From Malurus cyaneus samueli (Eukaryota; Chordata; Aves; Passeriformes; Maluridae), in NCBI GenBank assembly GCA_009741485.1, contig CM019216.1, positions 50,049,792-50,113,791 on the forward strand: a DNA stretch of 64,000 nt, read 5' to 3'. The position numbers and the translations under genes were made by a program. The notes below the pieces were generated by a model, which was not told where the DNA came from, searched no databases, and saw nothing but the letters and a program-made list of their open reading frames with translations. Shown here one piece after another: positions 1 through 14,365 of this stretch. The first letter of the stretch is position 1. Every line of letters begins with the position of its first letter.

Positions 1-3000
1 CCCTTTTTAAATTCATGTGTCAGCTCTCTTGGAAGCTCTCCCAATGTCCCAGTACTTTGCTGAGCCTGCCTCAAGCCAGTGATGCCATGGGCATTGAACT
101 CTATTACTTCCCAATGTTTGCATGCTGGTTTTTTTTCCTCTTCATACCATAGTGCTTGTCCTGTCTGATGTAGTCTTGGTGGCACGCAGTGGCAAGCAGA
201 GGAGGAAGGGAAGAAAAAGAGACTTGGGAATGGACTTTTAAGTCTTTTCTTGTCATAGCTGGGTTTAGAATTTGAGAATGTCAGTGCTAAGAGGACAGAG
301 CATCCAAATTTTGTAAGTACTCAAAATTGAAACATATGCAATTGCAGACTGGAAAATTTATGTTGACTTTATTTTTCTTATTTATAAATGATACAGGTAC
401 TACACAGTTTCTAGAAAAGTTGCCTAAGTTTATGGATTAGAATGTTGATGCTGCCTTTATAGTTTCTATTTTTAGATTGGTCCTCTCAGCTCCTAACATG
501 TATCATGTCTTCATTACAAAATAATTTTATAAAGTCTGAACTCCTATTTCCGTTTGAGAAACAGTGATAGATTTCTTTTCAAATGCAAAAGATGTAGAAA
601 AGGCATCAACAGTAAAAATAATGCCAATAACATCTTTTTCTATCCCCTCAGCTTCAATCACCCTAGGCATTTCTCATGAGTATGCTAAATTTCCATATAT
701 TTGACTTGTATTTCTGCACACTTCAGCAGAGTACTTGTGTTATGGCATATGTTGTCTTCTACCAGTATTTTGTTGCTCTATTTTCATTGCAAAAAAAATG
801 TGTGATACAAAAAAAAAATGTGAGTCTATTATTAATGGATGAAATTTTGTAGAAATTGTTAGTGGATTCTACTTCCAGCATCACAGTTCAGACAAAGACA
901 TTAGGCAGAGACTAATGAATGCAGTCTGACTCAGAAATTCCAAAATAGGGATCGGTGAACAGCTTTTTACAGCTTGACATCTGAAGAGGGAGAATAACAA
1001 TAGTTGCAAGTAATTCAGATTTTTTTTCCTAACAGTGAAAGGGAAATTTTTATTTTGATTGACATGAATTGTTGCATGCAATGCAAAATGAGAACATTTT
1101 ATTTGGTCATTTATTTTTTTTTCAGTGCAAAGACAATGAGAATAAATTTCACAAAGCTGTGAATGGAGGACATGTGACAGTCTTTGCTTAGAAAGCAAAA
1201 GAAAACTTCAGCAGGTCGAGATCTTATCAGATGCAATCCTTGCATCCAAGATGTTCTTCTTCAAGATTTTTAGCATACTTTGAGTCTGACTGTCTCTCCA
1301 GGTGGGACAGCTTCATTTTCTAAGAAATAATGAGTTAAGTTTTCTCTGGACTGAAATCCAAGTGTCCCATTAGTTTAGGATCTTTCTCATCCTGCTTTTC
1401 CATCTTACAGTGCACAATTAGTTTCTTTGTAGTTATTAGTAGTAGGGATGCCAACAGGATCCGTATATAAATGGTGCTTATTATTAAAGACCTTTCCACT
1501 GAAGTCAACAATAAACTTGGGATCAGCTCTTCTCATTTTATTCAGTGTTGCCCCACTTCAGAGGCTGGACAGTCCCTGCTTAGCGCTCTTGGATTACTCA
1601 TGCTTTGTTCTCCCTATTGGTTTTGGTTTATATTTTGTTTGCTTCCCCTCCCATCCCCACCTTCTGGCTACAGCGGCTCCCGGAAGACTTATGCTCAAGC
1701 CATGATTTTGGATATAATTTTATTTTGTGTATGGTTGGTCTCAGTGAAATGATTGCGATGATTTCTACTTGTGTGTCTTCTTTTTCAAGTGCTTTGAAAG
1801 GATATAGCAGCCTAGAATGTTACTAAGGGATAGTAAATACCCTTTAAATGCTACTAAGAAGGGATAGAATATTGATTTTCTTCAAGAATTTTGGCACATA
1901 AGCTTTAAGCTGTTCCAACATTTCAACTTAAAACAACTTTGAAATAAATGGTTTACAAAAAGAAATAAAACAGATTAGGGGTTTGGACAAAGATTTGGGT
2001 CTAGTTAATTTTGTTGCTCTTGGGAGTTTTTTTTTTTTTTTTTATAATTTGGCTTAGTACAACTACACTTGAGTATCTGATCTGAGATAAAAAAGACCTT
2101 TAACAAATGACTGCCAAATGAATGGATACATTTTACATATTCTGTTTACACAATGGTGTATTGCCTCACTACTATAAAGTTAACATTTCCTATTTTCCTA
2201 TTAGACATTGGAAGATATATGAAAGAAAAAGATTGAGTAAACTTTTGACGTATTTACTCAGGATTGTAGGAAAGTGCTGAAAACAGAGTTTAAGACCATT
2301 TAAAATAATTTTATTATGCACAATGAAAATTGTCTTTGCAATAATTTATTCAAATCTTGTGCAACTAATCTTGCAAGTTGATAATTTCACAACTACGTTA
2401 TAGAAATATTCACTCCTAATTTTTGCCTAAGAAAAGAAAAACTTGCAGTACTATTTTCAAGTTGATAGTCCTTACTGAATTTGAGTTTCTGATACTTGAT
2501 ACTACAGAAAAAAAGAATGGATGTAAAATACGTAATGTACTTCTAAATTATGCTTCAAAGAGGAAACAACTGTGGAAAGCGGTGTGTAAGTAGTATTACA
2601 GTCTCCCATTATTGTGAAAACAAGAGATGGGTTATTTACTGGTACATATGTGTGGGCCAAGTTGGAATGAAAGTTTTTTTTTGTGCAGTTAGATAGTCCC
2701 CTTTTCTGTCTTGGCATGTCTTCTCTCCCTGAGCAGAAACTCATGTTGTAATTTCTAACATTTATTGAAAAAAAAAAAAAAGATTAATCACATGAATCAT
2801 AATCCTTAAAGAGTTATGAAGTTACAATATGCAAAAATACACAGAGCAGTCTCTCAGTTTGACATTGAAGAGTCAAATTGACTGGATTACATTTTTTCTT
2901 TCATGTCCATCATTTTTTTACCGTAGTGCTTACTGAAAAGAAATGTGTTACACTTCTTTATATAGCTCTGTGACAGGTTTTCCAAATTGTGAAAGGAGGA

Positions 3001-4573
3001 TTCATGCCTGTAAATGTAATTTATAATTCAACATACTCTTCCAGCATTCCAAAGGAAAGTGGTACACTTAAATGTTGGTATTTACTTGAAATGACCCAGA
3101 TTTCTCTTGTTGGGTTTGGTAGCAGGTTTTTGGACAGTAATAGATATTGTTCTGACAGCAAAATAAGAGTAGTGGGTATTTGATGAGGGTTTTATGTCTT
3201 CCATTTGATAAGAGGAACTGAAGATCCCTTGTGGCTTAATTGTCAAAACCCAGTATTTTTTTAAAGGAAATATTTGTTGAAATCCATGTGGGCTATGTGA
3301 AGGTGTAATTTTAATGACTAAAATCTCCTTGAACGGGGACATATGAATATGTCAGCCTGAGGCCAAATGTAGGTATGCTTTCATGTCAGTGCAAAGGAAT
3401 TGTATGTAAAAGAAAATAAAAACCAAACAGCATAGTTTGCCTGGAATTTTTAATTTAAATGGTGTAACAGAAATTCCATAGAAGAAAAGTTAGTAAATTA
3501 AACACTGTGGACCAATGGACAAATTATTCAAATTTTAAATTATTCAAAAATCAAATTATTTGATTGACATCTAGAGTCTAGAACACATGAATGAAGAGCT
3601 CGTAGAGACAAGCTGAGTAAATATATTGTCTCAGCAAACAACTCTCTGTCAGGGAGAATTGGTATATCATGCCTAAGGAAGAGTAGGAAAGTTAGGGCTG
3701 CAGTGCTACTTAATCAAGCTAGTGAGACTAAGGAGGCTGTGAAGCAAAAAATGAAGGCAAAAAACCACTATAGCAAAAAAGTAAACTATTTTTGCTTCCC
3801 ATAGGCTGGGTAACTGTCATGAAAGTTGATTTTTGAGTCTCCTTAAATGTTCTTTCAAGGAACAGTATAATAAGACAGCTAAGAATATGAGATGCAACTC
3901 AAAATGTTGTGAAAAGAGTGCAAGGCAGGATAGCTCAAAGTACTGTTATTTAAAGACTGTTCTGTAAAATGGCAATAATATTCTCACAATTGAATGTTAA
4001 GAAAATTTTGAAAGATAGTTAAAAAGATAAAGAAAGCTCTGAGAGTGGAAATACATTTTAATATGTTTTATTTTAAAATATGTAGGTGTTTATGCATGCT
4101 ATTTACAAAAAAAAAAGAATAGATCTTAGAGTATCCAAAAAGGTAGGATCATAAAATACCTGAGTATACAATAGGCATTAGAAACTGAAAGACGTCATAG
4201 AAAAGCAAGGAATAGAGAAATTTTGAAAATGAATGTAAAATCACGGTAAGGCAAAAGAAGAGTCAAGTACCAAATTGCTTCCCTTCCCTACCAAAAAAAT
4301 GACTGTGCTGGAGGCCTAAAAATCCTAAGAGAAGCTTTTCCAAGCACATTAGAATAATAAAGCTGATAGGCAAGTGAGATATTATAGGAGTAACAAGGAC
4401 AGCAAGTCCATAGCAGGTTCATTCTGTGGCTTGAGCTTCCTACGGAGGGCCACAGAGAAGTAGCTACAGCAGAGCTTTTCTTTGTTTTAGTAGTTGGAGG
4501 ATCTTCTGAAGGAAGAACAGTTCTAAAACAACAGTTTAAAGATCTTGACAGATTTGCTCCCCACCTTTTATTG

Positions 4574-4852
4574 CCGGTCACGTTGTCATATGGTGGGGAA
4601 TATCCCAGTGGTCAGTTGGGGTCAGATGTCCCAGCTGTGTCCCCTCCTGTCCCCTTAAGGACCCCCGTGCTCCTCACCGAGGGAGGCAGCGTAGGAAGCT
4701 ACAAAGGCCTTGATGCTGTGCAAGTGCTGCGCAGCAGTAGCTGGAATATCTCGGTGTTATCAGCACTGTTTTCATCACAGATCCAAAGCACAGCTGCACA
4801 CAAGATGCTCTGAAGAAAATTAACTCTGTCCCAGCCAAAATCAGAACACCAG
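4574..4852 (-). mobile_element. Avian endogenous retrovirus LTR fragment (5' part of LTR, antisense)
   Basis: Reading the minus strand from about 4852 gives the start of an LTR family that is very common in birds, probably ERVL-like. The TTTTGGCTGGGACAGAGTTA-type opening is followed by the characteristic TTGGATCTG and TGATAACACC segments, then the GGGGACA...GGGACATCTGACCCCAA stretch and a TTCCCCACCATATG end. It is diverged and truncated, lacks the rest of the LTR and carries no viral gene. Family assignment is from memory of the motif order, not from a database comparison. The open frame on the + strand here is inside the repeat and is not a gene. Confidence 0.7.
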
Positions 4853-7800
4853 TTGACTATATAAGTCATATTATTTTATAACATGTATCATAAATGAAAT
4901 CTGAAAAATCCAAACAATTGAGAGTTTGACAAAACCCTGCCAAGTGTAGTTTTTGTAATTAGAGTGAGCGCTTCTACTTTTGTAACTTTTCAGCAATTAA
5001 TCGTGATGGGAATCAAGAATAAAAAGCACATTTCATGAACACAATTCTTTAATCTCATGCACATAATTCTTTAAGTTTTACAGAAGATTTCTGATGCTGT
5101 TCCTGGCCTGGACTGTTCACTCTGTACTACTTAGGGATGGATTTTTTTTCTCCCCTGACTTTTCTTCTAAATATATAAAATATGTCCCAAGTCTGAACAG
5201 GTCAGGTTCACAGTTGGAGCGATATCAAAGTTTGTTATATTCTGCAGCTGAATGTCCTATTTATTCTTTCTTTTAAAATCATTATAAAGGATTTTAAAGG
5301 AGATGAATGCTTACCATTCACAGGGATTCCATCTGGTTTTCAAAAGCATTCATCAGTTGATGTTCCAAATGACATGACACAGGTTTTGCTAGAACTTAGA
5401 CTTCAATACTAGACAGCAATTGTAATGGAGTTTTCTACACGTGGATTTCCACCACAAAAAAAAACAAACCCAAAACCAAACAAAACAAAAAAAAAGTTTT
5501 GTTAAAATTGTTAAAATTGGTCCAGTCCAAAATTCTTTAGAGTTGCAGTTCAAAATAAGAACATTGCCTCAATGTAAAGCATATTACCACAGTTTATTTA
5601 ATGATAACATTCAAGAGCAGATGTAACTTGTTTACTGTTTGAACAGCTTAAATCCTCACATTCTCCCTCTTTTACATCAGCAGTTGTTTTTGGCAGCCAT
5701 TTGCAACTGCTTACAGCTGTTTAAAGTTCCTGTGGATTTTCTTTCTACTGGTCACAGTTCTGTACTGGCAGTAATTTGTCTGTAATTCCTCAGCAGACTC
5801 CACAGCGCAGCTCATTCAGGAAAAAAAGATATAATGGGAAGTGCCCTGAATTTTTAGGATAATCATACCATGAATAAGGGAAATCATGAAATCTTCATAG
5901 GGAAGTGGAGGTGGCTGTTGTTTGGGTAAGGTTTTTTTGTAATATTGTTTGGTTTGGCATTCTTAGAAGTCTTTTCGTTAAATCTGAGTATCAGAATGCT
6001 TTTTATTGTAATTTGCAAGAAAACACAACTTTCCCTTTTTTGTTATTTATTCAGAATTACTTGTCTCATTCAGGATCAGTGTCTAAAAAGAGGTGTACTA
6101 CTTTGAAAAGTAGTAGAGAAAAGATATACTTTTAAGGTAGAGTCATCTCATTTCAGTGCTTTATTAGAAAGTATCATAATCTGGATTTTAATGTTGTGCT
6201 TTTTAAGTTATTTTGAAGAATGTGTTTAACAGGCCAGCACATTTCATCCTTTAAGCAGAGAGATGGTCATGTTTCACTCAGTAACATCATGGTATTTCAC
6301 TTCTGCTTGATCAGAACTCAGACTAACATGACTTTCCTAACTGCTTTGCAGCTAGAGTTGCCACTGGCATCCGCACAAAATACCTTTTTGCTGTTTTAAG
6401 AGATGGAATCTCACTTCTAAATACATTTAGAAGAGCCAATGGCACACAAACCATCATTATTGTGTTAAAGTATTCCAGGCCTTGCATTTTGTCTGAGCCC
6501 CTCATAGGCTGTGATAGGCATAGTTGTTGCTGAAACTACAGCCCAGTGCAATGTTTCCATTTGTGTAAGACAGTTACAAAAAGAAAATAAAAACTTGAAA
6601 TTACAAATATCCTTTCAAGGTAATCAAATTTCTTATTATTCAGTGATTTATTAATAACTATTGCCCTGACAATGAGCAGTCTGTTTACAAGTATGCAAGA
6701 TGATGTCTTTGAGAAATTGTTCCTTGTCCAAAAATGACAAGCATGAGAATTACAGGAGCCATAAAAAACCAGTGACTTGAATAGGCAAGTTAAGTTTTGA
6801 GTGAAATTGAAAAGAGAAAAATGACAAAAGCAAGTTAATCAAAACTGAAGAGATGAAGCCCTATTTAGCTTAAGCTGTAGGGTATAGTTGTCAATGATAC
6901 AATAGTATTTGCTAAACAGTTTGTTAAACTGACATTTGCCTGTATTCTTAGGGGGAATGAATTAGTTGAGATAAAATTTGACACGCATAGCCCTTGACAT
7001 TTTAATGCAAGTTTAAGCACTGAATTTCAAGCAGCTCTTGTACTCATTAGCGAGGCACAGGAGGGAGTTGTGCTTTTACTTACTAAACCACTAATTTATT
7101 AAGATAGTGAGATGTTTATTAGAAATTACTGGCAAAGTTTGTCAAATATACCATTTCTTATGTACAATTATTATAAATATGTATTTATGAAGAAAAATTA
7201 GATGCTGAATTCTGGCATATGCTTCCCTCTACTATTCTAGTTGTGAAATCAACTCTAATGATAGATTAGGTCTTGCACTAAGAAAACTCACAGAAATTTT
7301 GTCTTTGGGGATTAAATATATGATACCAAGAGATTAATTAATCAGCGGTAATTTTCTGTCTCCTGCAAATGAGCTATTTGCAACAGATAATTAAAGCTGG
7401 TATTGGATAGGAGAATTACGAGAGCTGCCGAATCACCTGTTGAAAAATTTATTTTCAGCATTGTTCATCTTCATCTTGACGCACTTGCATAACTTGAGAA
7501 TGTAAATCATGAAGTACTTTTCCCATTAGATCATTTTAATGCTGACATTTTTCTCTGCTGCCGATTATCAAGTTGCAAGGCCTTTTGGTCGGATAGAAAC
7601 TTTTCTTTCCTGTACGCTGCTGCCTGAGATTAGATTTTAGTGAGAAACTGACCTTTCTTGACAATAGTTCAGGGTCAGACTACTGCCATACACAGAGTGC
7701 CAAGCTCAAAGCTCAGAGTCTTGAGATGAAGTACAAAATAAACTACTGAGTACTTGAACAAAGTGAGTTCTTTACCACTACTAGCCAGAAATTATTGTAG

Positions 7801-8839
7801 GATTATGTTCCCACTCCATCCTTGCAACAAATTACACTAAGTAGCTTTCTCTTTTTATGAAAGAATTAAGTCTTCCAGTTTATCATCAGTGAAAAGCATA
7901 CTGGTTAGTGATGCTGTTTGCTTGAAAAGAAATAAAAGCTCTGTGCCACACAGCCACACAGCTGGGGTTTTTTATATCCTACAAACAGCTTGAGATTGAT
8001 TGCACTCAAATTGCTTGGCAAAGTAATGGGCTTCAAATACCAAAGCTCTAAGTAGAAAAATACACCACTTGGAGTCATACATGGCTATTCTAAATTTGTA
8101 TGAGAACATGGTACATACTTAAAAATCCGAAATCTTTGTAAAAATGTGTTAATTTTAAGTAATTCAGCAGTTGATAATATACATTAATGCCAAGTGGCAA
8201 CATTTTTTACTGTTGCATTAAGTAAAAACAACAGAGACAGCTAACATGATGCATGTTTGCAGATCAGTTCATGCCAGAAACATACACAGAAAGAGGGGAG
8301 GAAAGAGAGGTTTTATGTGCTCAACCATGGTGGTGAGGCACCGTCTGGGCACAGTCCTCAGCACTGGCTGGCATGACTGCCCCAGTACAGCAGGGCCTTT
8401 AGCTCAGGCTGAGTTACAGAGGCAGGATGGAGATTTTAACCTCTAAGACTGCAGGAACTGTCTGGGACCTTGCAGAGATTGACAAAGTGTCCTTGCCTGC
8501 AGCATGTGCGATGTGTTTGTGCGATCTAATTATGTCACCAAGTAAAGGACTGCAGAAGGATGTCAGTAGACATCCAGTAGACTTTGCAGATCAGAGGAGG
8601 CAAGAAAGTGAGTAACTAAGTTTTATCTGGAACTCTGAAGCCTGAAACCACAGCTGTATGAAATAAAGAGGCAGGCAGGGTCTGTTCCTGTTTGTTCAGA
8701 AATGGAGATTCTCATGAAGAGTTCTTCATTCCCTGAAGATCGCAAACTGGTGACTTCTGACACTGAGGGAGGGCCTTCTTCTTTGCCTGCAGGTGGGTGG
8801 CTACATGACAATTCAGTGCCTGGTAGCACTGGGTTGGGA

Positions 8840-9190
8840 GCTCTGTTCGATGTGATGTGAGCCAGCTGTGCCTTCATAACCCAGGAGCATTGGGAGGAAA
8901 CCGAGCAATGAAAGCCTGGGCTGCATTAGTCAGACAGTCACCAGCAGGCTGATGAGAGCACACTTGAAGAACTGAGTCCAGTTCATAGCTGTCCAGTGCT
9001 AAATAGACATGGGCATGTTTAAGCAAGTCCAGGAAATGTTTGGAAAGATAAATAAGGACTTGGAAAGATGGTCCTGTAAGTAGAGGCTGAGAGGGCATTG
9101 TTTGCTTAGCCTTGAGAAGTCTCAGAGATTTTGTCCACATGTACAAGGTATGTGGTGGGGTGCAGGGTGATTCTTGTCTCTGTTCTGAAG
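8840..9190 (+). mobile_element. CR1 LINE fragment, end of reverse-transcriptase ORF
   Basis: The + strand carries degraded but ordered CR1 ORF2 segments. A CCTGGGCTGCATTAG block is followed by CCAGCAGG, then TGAGTCCAGTTC, AAGCAAGTCCAGG, and finally AGGCTGAGAGGGCATTGTTTGCTTAGCCTTGAGAAG (here described in parts). This is the usual order of the C-terminal region of the CR1 polyprotein. Many substitutions and indels break the frame. The 5' boundary is uncertain. Confidence 0.55.
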
Positions 9191-10219
9191 ACCTTTTACA
9201 ACTAAAGTCTAAATAGGTCCTTGTTCATTTGTAGATGAGGCTTGTCTATTGTCAAAAATGGCAAAAAGTTTCTTAGGCTACATCTGTCACTTACCAGTAG
9301 TGGAAACACAATGAAATGTGTTGTGAAATTGTAGTCATAGGGCTGGATGGTTTGATGGTCAGCTGACTGGGGGATTTTGCAAACCCCTTCAGGTGTCTTT
9401 GTTACAGAAGCAAGGAATGGATGTATCCAAGTACTGTCCAGTATCCATACCCAGAAGCCGAGAAAGGTTACCTTGATGATTAATACCTTTAAAGGTTGTT
9501 GGAAATGTAGGTGTGACAGAAACAAGAAGCTGTTTAGGAATGATGGAGTGGTTTATAGAGGAGATTTAATATTTTTTAATTTTATTATATATAATTTTAT
9601 TACATATCTAAATCTAATATTTATTATTTTTATACATGTAATAATATAGGAAAGTCAGCAGAAATAAAATGGTCTATGAGGTCTCTGTGAACTAAAATTC
9701 AGCACCTGAACTGGGGCAGCAGATCTTCAATGTTTTGTCAGCAACTGCCCAGAGGTGTGGAACTGATTCTTGTTGAAGGAAGGCAAAAAAATATAACACC
9801 AACCTTTTACAACCCTTTGGCAGACTCTCTAGGTGTCATAATAAAATGTAGTGCAAAAGAGTATTTCTTAAAAACCTGAATGTTCTCGGTGTAGCTAGTA
9901 TTAAAGAATCTATGGTCTACTCAAAAACAGAGCACAGATCTTGCTGCAAATAATTAACTTTAGAATAATGTAATTACACACACATGCATGCTAAATTTTA
10001 GAATGGTTTCAGAAATCATACAGCATGTTTAAAGCATAGACCATGAAAAGGTAATAGATAGCAAAATTAACTGATGTTATTTGTTAATGAGCATCATATC
10101 TTTTCCTGCAAATGAGGCAAAGAGGTAAGAAAATAAGCTCCAGCAAATGAAATGTTAAACTGCGATGAAGATGTGAAAAAGATTCTGAGTGACTTGAGTT
10201 GAAATAAACCTTTTTTCAA

Positions 10220-11060
10220 GCACATCAGATTCAGGAAGTCTGCCAGAGAATTGGTGGGCTGAGAGATGATCAAAGAGCGTTCAAGAAAGATAAGGTCATC
10301 GCTGGAAAACTAAATTAATGATTTGAAATCAGTTTTTTCTATAGAGACTGTCAGGAGGGTTTCTGCTCTGGAAACATTATTTACAGGAGAGGAGTTGGAG
10401 AAGCAGTTGCAAACTAGGTTGTTAACTGAAGAGGTGCAGAAAAAATTGATAAATTGAATAATGAAAAGGAACTCAAGGCTAAACTAGGTGAATTATAACA
10501 GTTATTATTTAACTCCTCACTGTCAGATATTCTCAGTAAGGAGAGGAGACTCACACTGAGGAGTGTGGAGTATCAAATTAAACACAATTTTTTTAGTAAC
10601 ATTCCTTAGGCAACCAAGGAAACCACGGAGCTGTAAGCCGGATACCTGTACTAAGCTAATTAGTAGTAAAGAAATTGAATAAAAAATAGAGCTGGTATAA
10701 AGATACATTTCTTTGTTCCTGTTTCAAAACTAGGAAATATTAAGTGAGTTTAGTATGAGGCAGGTCTAAAACAAGCAAAGGAAGGATGTCTTTCCTTATA
10801 ACATGTAAATGAGGTGAGAAAGTTCTTAATAAGTGATACGTATAGATACTGAAAGATGACCTGGATTTAAGGTGAAACTGAGTTCATGGAAATGCTTTGA
10901 GGCTTACCAGATGTACAGAAACTACCTATAGCTCAGGAAATCCCTGAGGAAGTATGTATGCTTGCTTTCCTCTTACTGTTAGCGTGCTGGTTTGGATGCT
11001 GTATGGGGCAGACTGCCAAGCTAGATAGATCTTTCAGTTCTGACATGGTCCAGAGGTTCT
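10220..11060 (+). mobile_element. Degraded CR1/L3-like LINE (old)
   Basis: Ordered similarity to ancient amniote CR1/L3 elements is visible: CAGAGAATTGG, TCAAGAAAGATAAGGTCATC, AAATTGATAAATTGAATAATG and AAGGAACTCAAGGCTAAACT in the RT region. After an internal deletion come the 3' segments AAACAAGCAAAGGAAGGATG and GATCTTTCAGTTCTGACATG. It is highly diverged, with the middle of the RT missing. The call is from pattern memory and the boundaries are approximate. Confidence 0.55.
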
Positions 11061-14046
11061 AATGCACTTGAGATGTCCTTTGAATATATTTGGTAGTGTC
11101 CCTGTTGTTCAGCATTCTTGCAGGTAATCTAAAAAATCAGAAGACTTTGTAATAGCAGCATTTTTTTGGTAATGCAAAATTTAAGATAATTCATTCTATT
11201 AGCAGCTTATGATACTACATGAAGAATACTATATGAAAATAAATGTTGCTAAAAGCAAAGTAATACATGTTAGAAGAAAAAAGAATTATGCATGAATGCT
11301 GATAGGCTAGTTTTGGACTAAATTCATTGCAGAATAGAGAGCTTGTAACATTATCCAGAGTTCTGAGATAAGAAAAAGTTGGTTTATCAGCATAATGAAT
11401 TTTAAAAATTAAAAGATGTTGGCTGCTCACAATTTTCTCAAATGAAAAATTAGAATACTGCTGATTAAATAATCATGAGTTTCAAGTTTAAAAAGAAACT
11501 AGTAAACAAACAAACAGCCCCACCAGAGCCAGTTATTGTTTGTGGTGTTTTTTAATTTTTTTTTCGAAGCAATTCCTTACACACTGGACAAGTGTATGTA
11601 GTGAGGAAAAACATAATGGTTGAAAAAGGAAGTAGGGCTATAACACAGGAAAGGGCAATTGGTAGACATTGAACACTGTGACTCAGATTCATGCTGTATC
11701 TCAGGAAGCCTTTGGACTGATTAGTCAGAGGAAGTGATGATATTGTATTAGAGGGATCAGTCTCTAAATCCTCTCTTTCTTATAATTATTCATAACTACT
11801 TTCTTCTGGCCTCTCTTGGAGATCCCTAAAGGTTCTATTTGTTGGACTATAATCCTGGACAAATTCCTTGTTAGGGAAAAGTTTTCTGTGGTTGAAATAT
11901 GAATATCTTTCCTTTAGAATCCAAAATGGTGATTATTTCAGTCTTGGAAATAGTAAATAAAAGTTGCCCTTAAAACTTGAACAAAATTTGAAATTGTTCC
12001 CAACATGGGGACTTGAATTATCCAAATTGTAGCACCCCAGTAGGTGGATTACAGTATTAATATTTTCCTGGAAGACTCATCTTTGGATCTTTGTTGTAGA
12101 ACTGTGGAAGGTTTATAATGCAGTGTGTGAACAGCTAGTGCGGGCTGTCAGCAGCGTGTGGAAATGATGCTAGTCTTTACTTGAAGTACTGTGATGATCT
12201 TACAGTAGTAGATAGTGGTAGATGGATAGTGAGGATTGTGTTCATTGGAACAGTTTTCACATCCAGTTCAGTAATATTTGGAGGGTAGGGGCCATGTTAG
12301 TCCTTGACTGAAAATGCACCGTCCTGGGAGCAGTGTCTTACAAAAGGGTGCAAGATAGTGGGGGGAGATGAAGAGTAAGTGTGCTCTGGAAAAGCTTAGT
12401 GATGTCTCATTGGGATAGTCATATTGAAAACATTGCAAGTCTAATCCTATAAAACTTCTTTAAATTAAGATTCTTACTGGTTTTTTTCCTGATTGATGAC
12501 AGATGTTCCTAAAGTATTGTTAATTTCTTCCTTATTCTCATTTCAAGGAGTAGGATCAACTTCATTTGACAGTTTTCAAATTGATTCTAAATGTTTCTAG
12601 GAAGAAATGAATGATTTCATCACATATGTGTATAGGAGGAGAAATAACTTAGAGTGATTAATTTTGCCATTGTAAAATTTTCACTTCAGAGTCATTTTGA
12701 TAAAACTATCCAGTTTGAATTTTCTGGTGTCAATGTCATTTTGGTGTAAATACTTGAGCAGGTGCAGCATTTCATGCAGGACATAGCTGCATTTTAGTAA
12801 TTATGATAAATTAATTGTTTCTTCTTTTAAAATGAAAGGATGAAGTATTTAAACAGAAAGTTTAAAAAAATATAAATGAAAGTGATCATGTCTACTGGAC
12901 TAGCCTTGCTAAATAGATGAACTGCTGGCAGATAAATCCTTTCAAAAAGAGCGTCTATTTTAAAATGGATGCCTCTTGTTTTATTTTGTTAATTTACATT
13001 CCATAAAACTACCATTCGAAGGAGGTGTTTTTTTCCTTAGTGTCTAAAGACTAAATTTGTTGTTTTTAAAAAAATCAAAAGGTATGACTGCTCTTTGTTA
13101 GCTGTGCCATTTGTGATCTAGTTGTGTCTGTGATTAATACCTTTAACTTTCTGTGGGCACTTGCTAATTCTGCTCCATGGGATTTCACCTGCATTTTTCT
13201 CCACCCACACCCAAACACTTAATTTTTCTCTTTTTGAAGAGATAGTCAGATTGCCATGCTGCTTATTGCCACGGTGCTTTTTTTTCTATTAGATTGAGCA
13301 AGGCACTGCTTTAGATTTATTTTTTCTTCATCTATGGAATATGAAAGTTCAGTGTTTACTATTCTATTGCTTTAAAGCATAACCCATCATGTTTGCTGGT
13401 TGTATAAAAGACATCTCTTGGATCCTGTTTTAAAGGAAGGCAGTGATGGTGTGAAAAAATACTCAGAAGAAATGTTTCCTTGTTCACCAGTAAATATTAT
13501 GCAAAAAGTCTTTAGGCATGTGTTTTTACTAAAATTCCCCTTCTTTTGGAAAGATCTCTGAGTTTCCACTTGACTTACTGCCACCATCTTCAGGTTTCTT
13601 TGCAGAGTACTCTCCACATATGTTCTCTGTGTTTTCACCAGGGACTTGAGCAGTTCTCGGGTCATGTGCCTTTGTCCAGTTTGTAGCCAGACATTTCTTA
13701 TTCAGGACCTCCTTCTTGCTTCCTCCAGGGTTTTCATTATAATCTTCTGTTTGCACCATGTCTTTTTCATAGCATTCGATTCTGTTTGTTTCCAGCCAAC
13801 TGTGTCCTTGTAGTCAGGAGCAGCACTGAGTCAGAGCTCAGAGATGGTTTTGTTATGATCTGAGGAGGCGGTAGCGATGTTCCAGGAGATAACATGTCAG
13901 AAACCTGGAGATGCTGATTCATACACAGGCAAGATATAATTGATGGCTGCTCCTGCCAAGGTGGTTCCCACTGATGTGCTGTACCTGTAGATAGAGTAGA
14001 GCAGAATGCTGGAGATGATGAGGTTTCAGGTTTCCCTCTTGGTTGT

Positions 14047-14365
14047 AAAAAATCACAGAACAGTTAGGGTTGGAAGGGACCTTTGCAGATCATCAATTCC
14101 AACCCCCCTGCCGAGGCACAGTCATCTAGAGTAGGTTACACAGGAACACATCCAGGTGAGTTTTAAAAGTCTCCAGAAAGGGAGACTCCATGACCTCCCA
14201 GAGCAGCCTCTTCCAGTGCCCTGTCAAAGTAACAAAGTTTTTTTTGGGTTTTTTTTTTTTTTATATTGAGGTGAAACTTCTTGTGTTTAGAGACATTGCT
14301 CCTCATCCTGTCTCTGGACACTGTGTAAAAGAGTCTGGCACCATCCTCTTGACACCCACCTTTGA
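14047..14365 (-). mobile_element. CR1 LINE 3' end, antisense (avian type)
   Basis: On the + strand it starts with AATCACAGAA and GGTTGGAAGGGACCT, the signature tail of bird CR1. CTTCCAGTGCCCTG and TCTTGACACCCACC follow. Translation of the minus strand gives the GCQEDGARLF motif typical of the end of the CR1 reverse-transcriptase ORF. A T-rich run at about 14238-14264 interrupts it. The 5' truncation is normal for CR1. The 90-codon minus-strand open frame is this relic, not a host gene. Confidence 0.88.
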
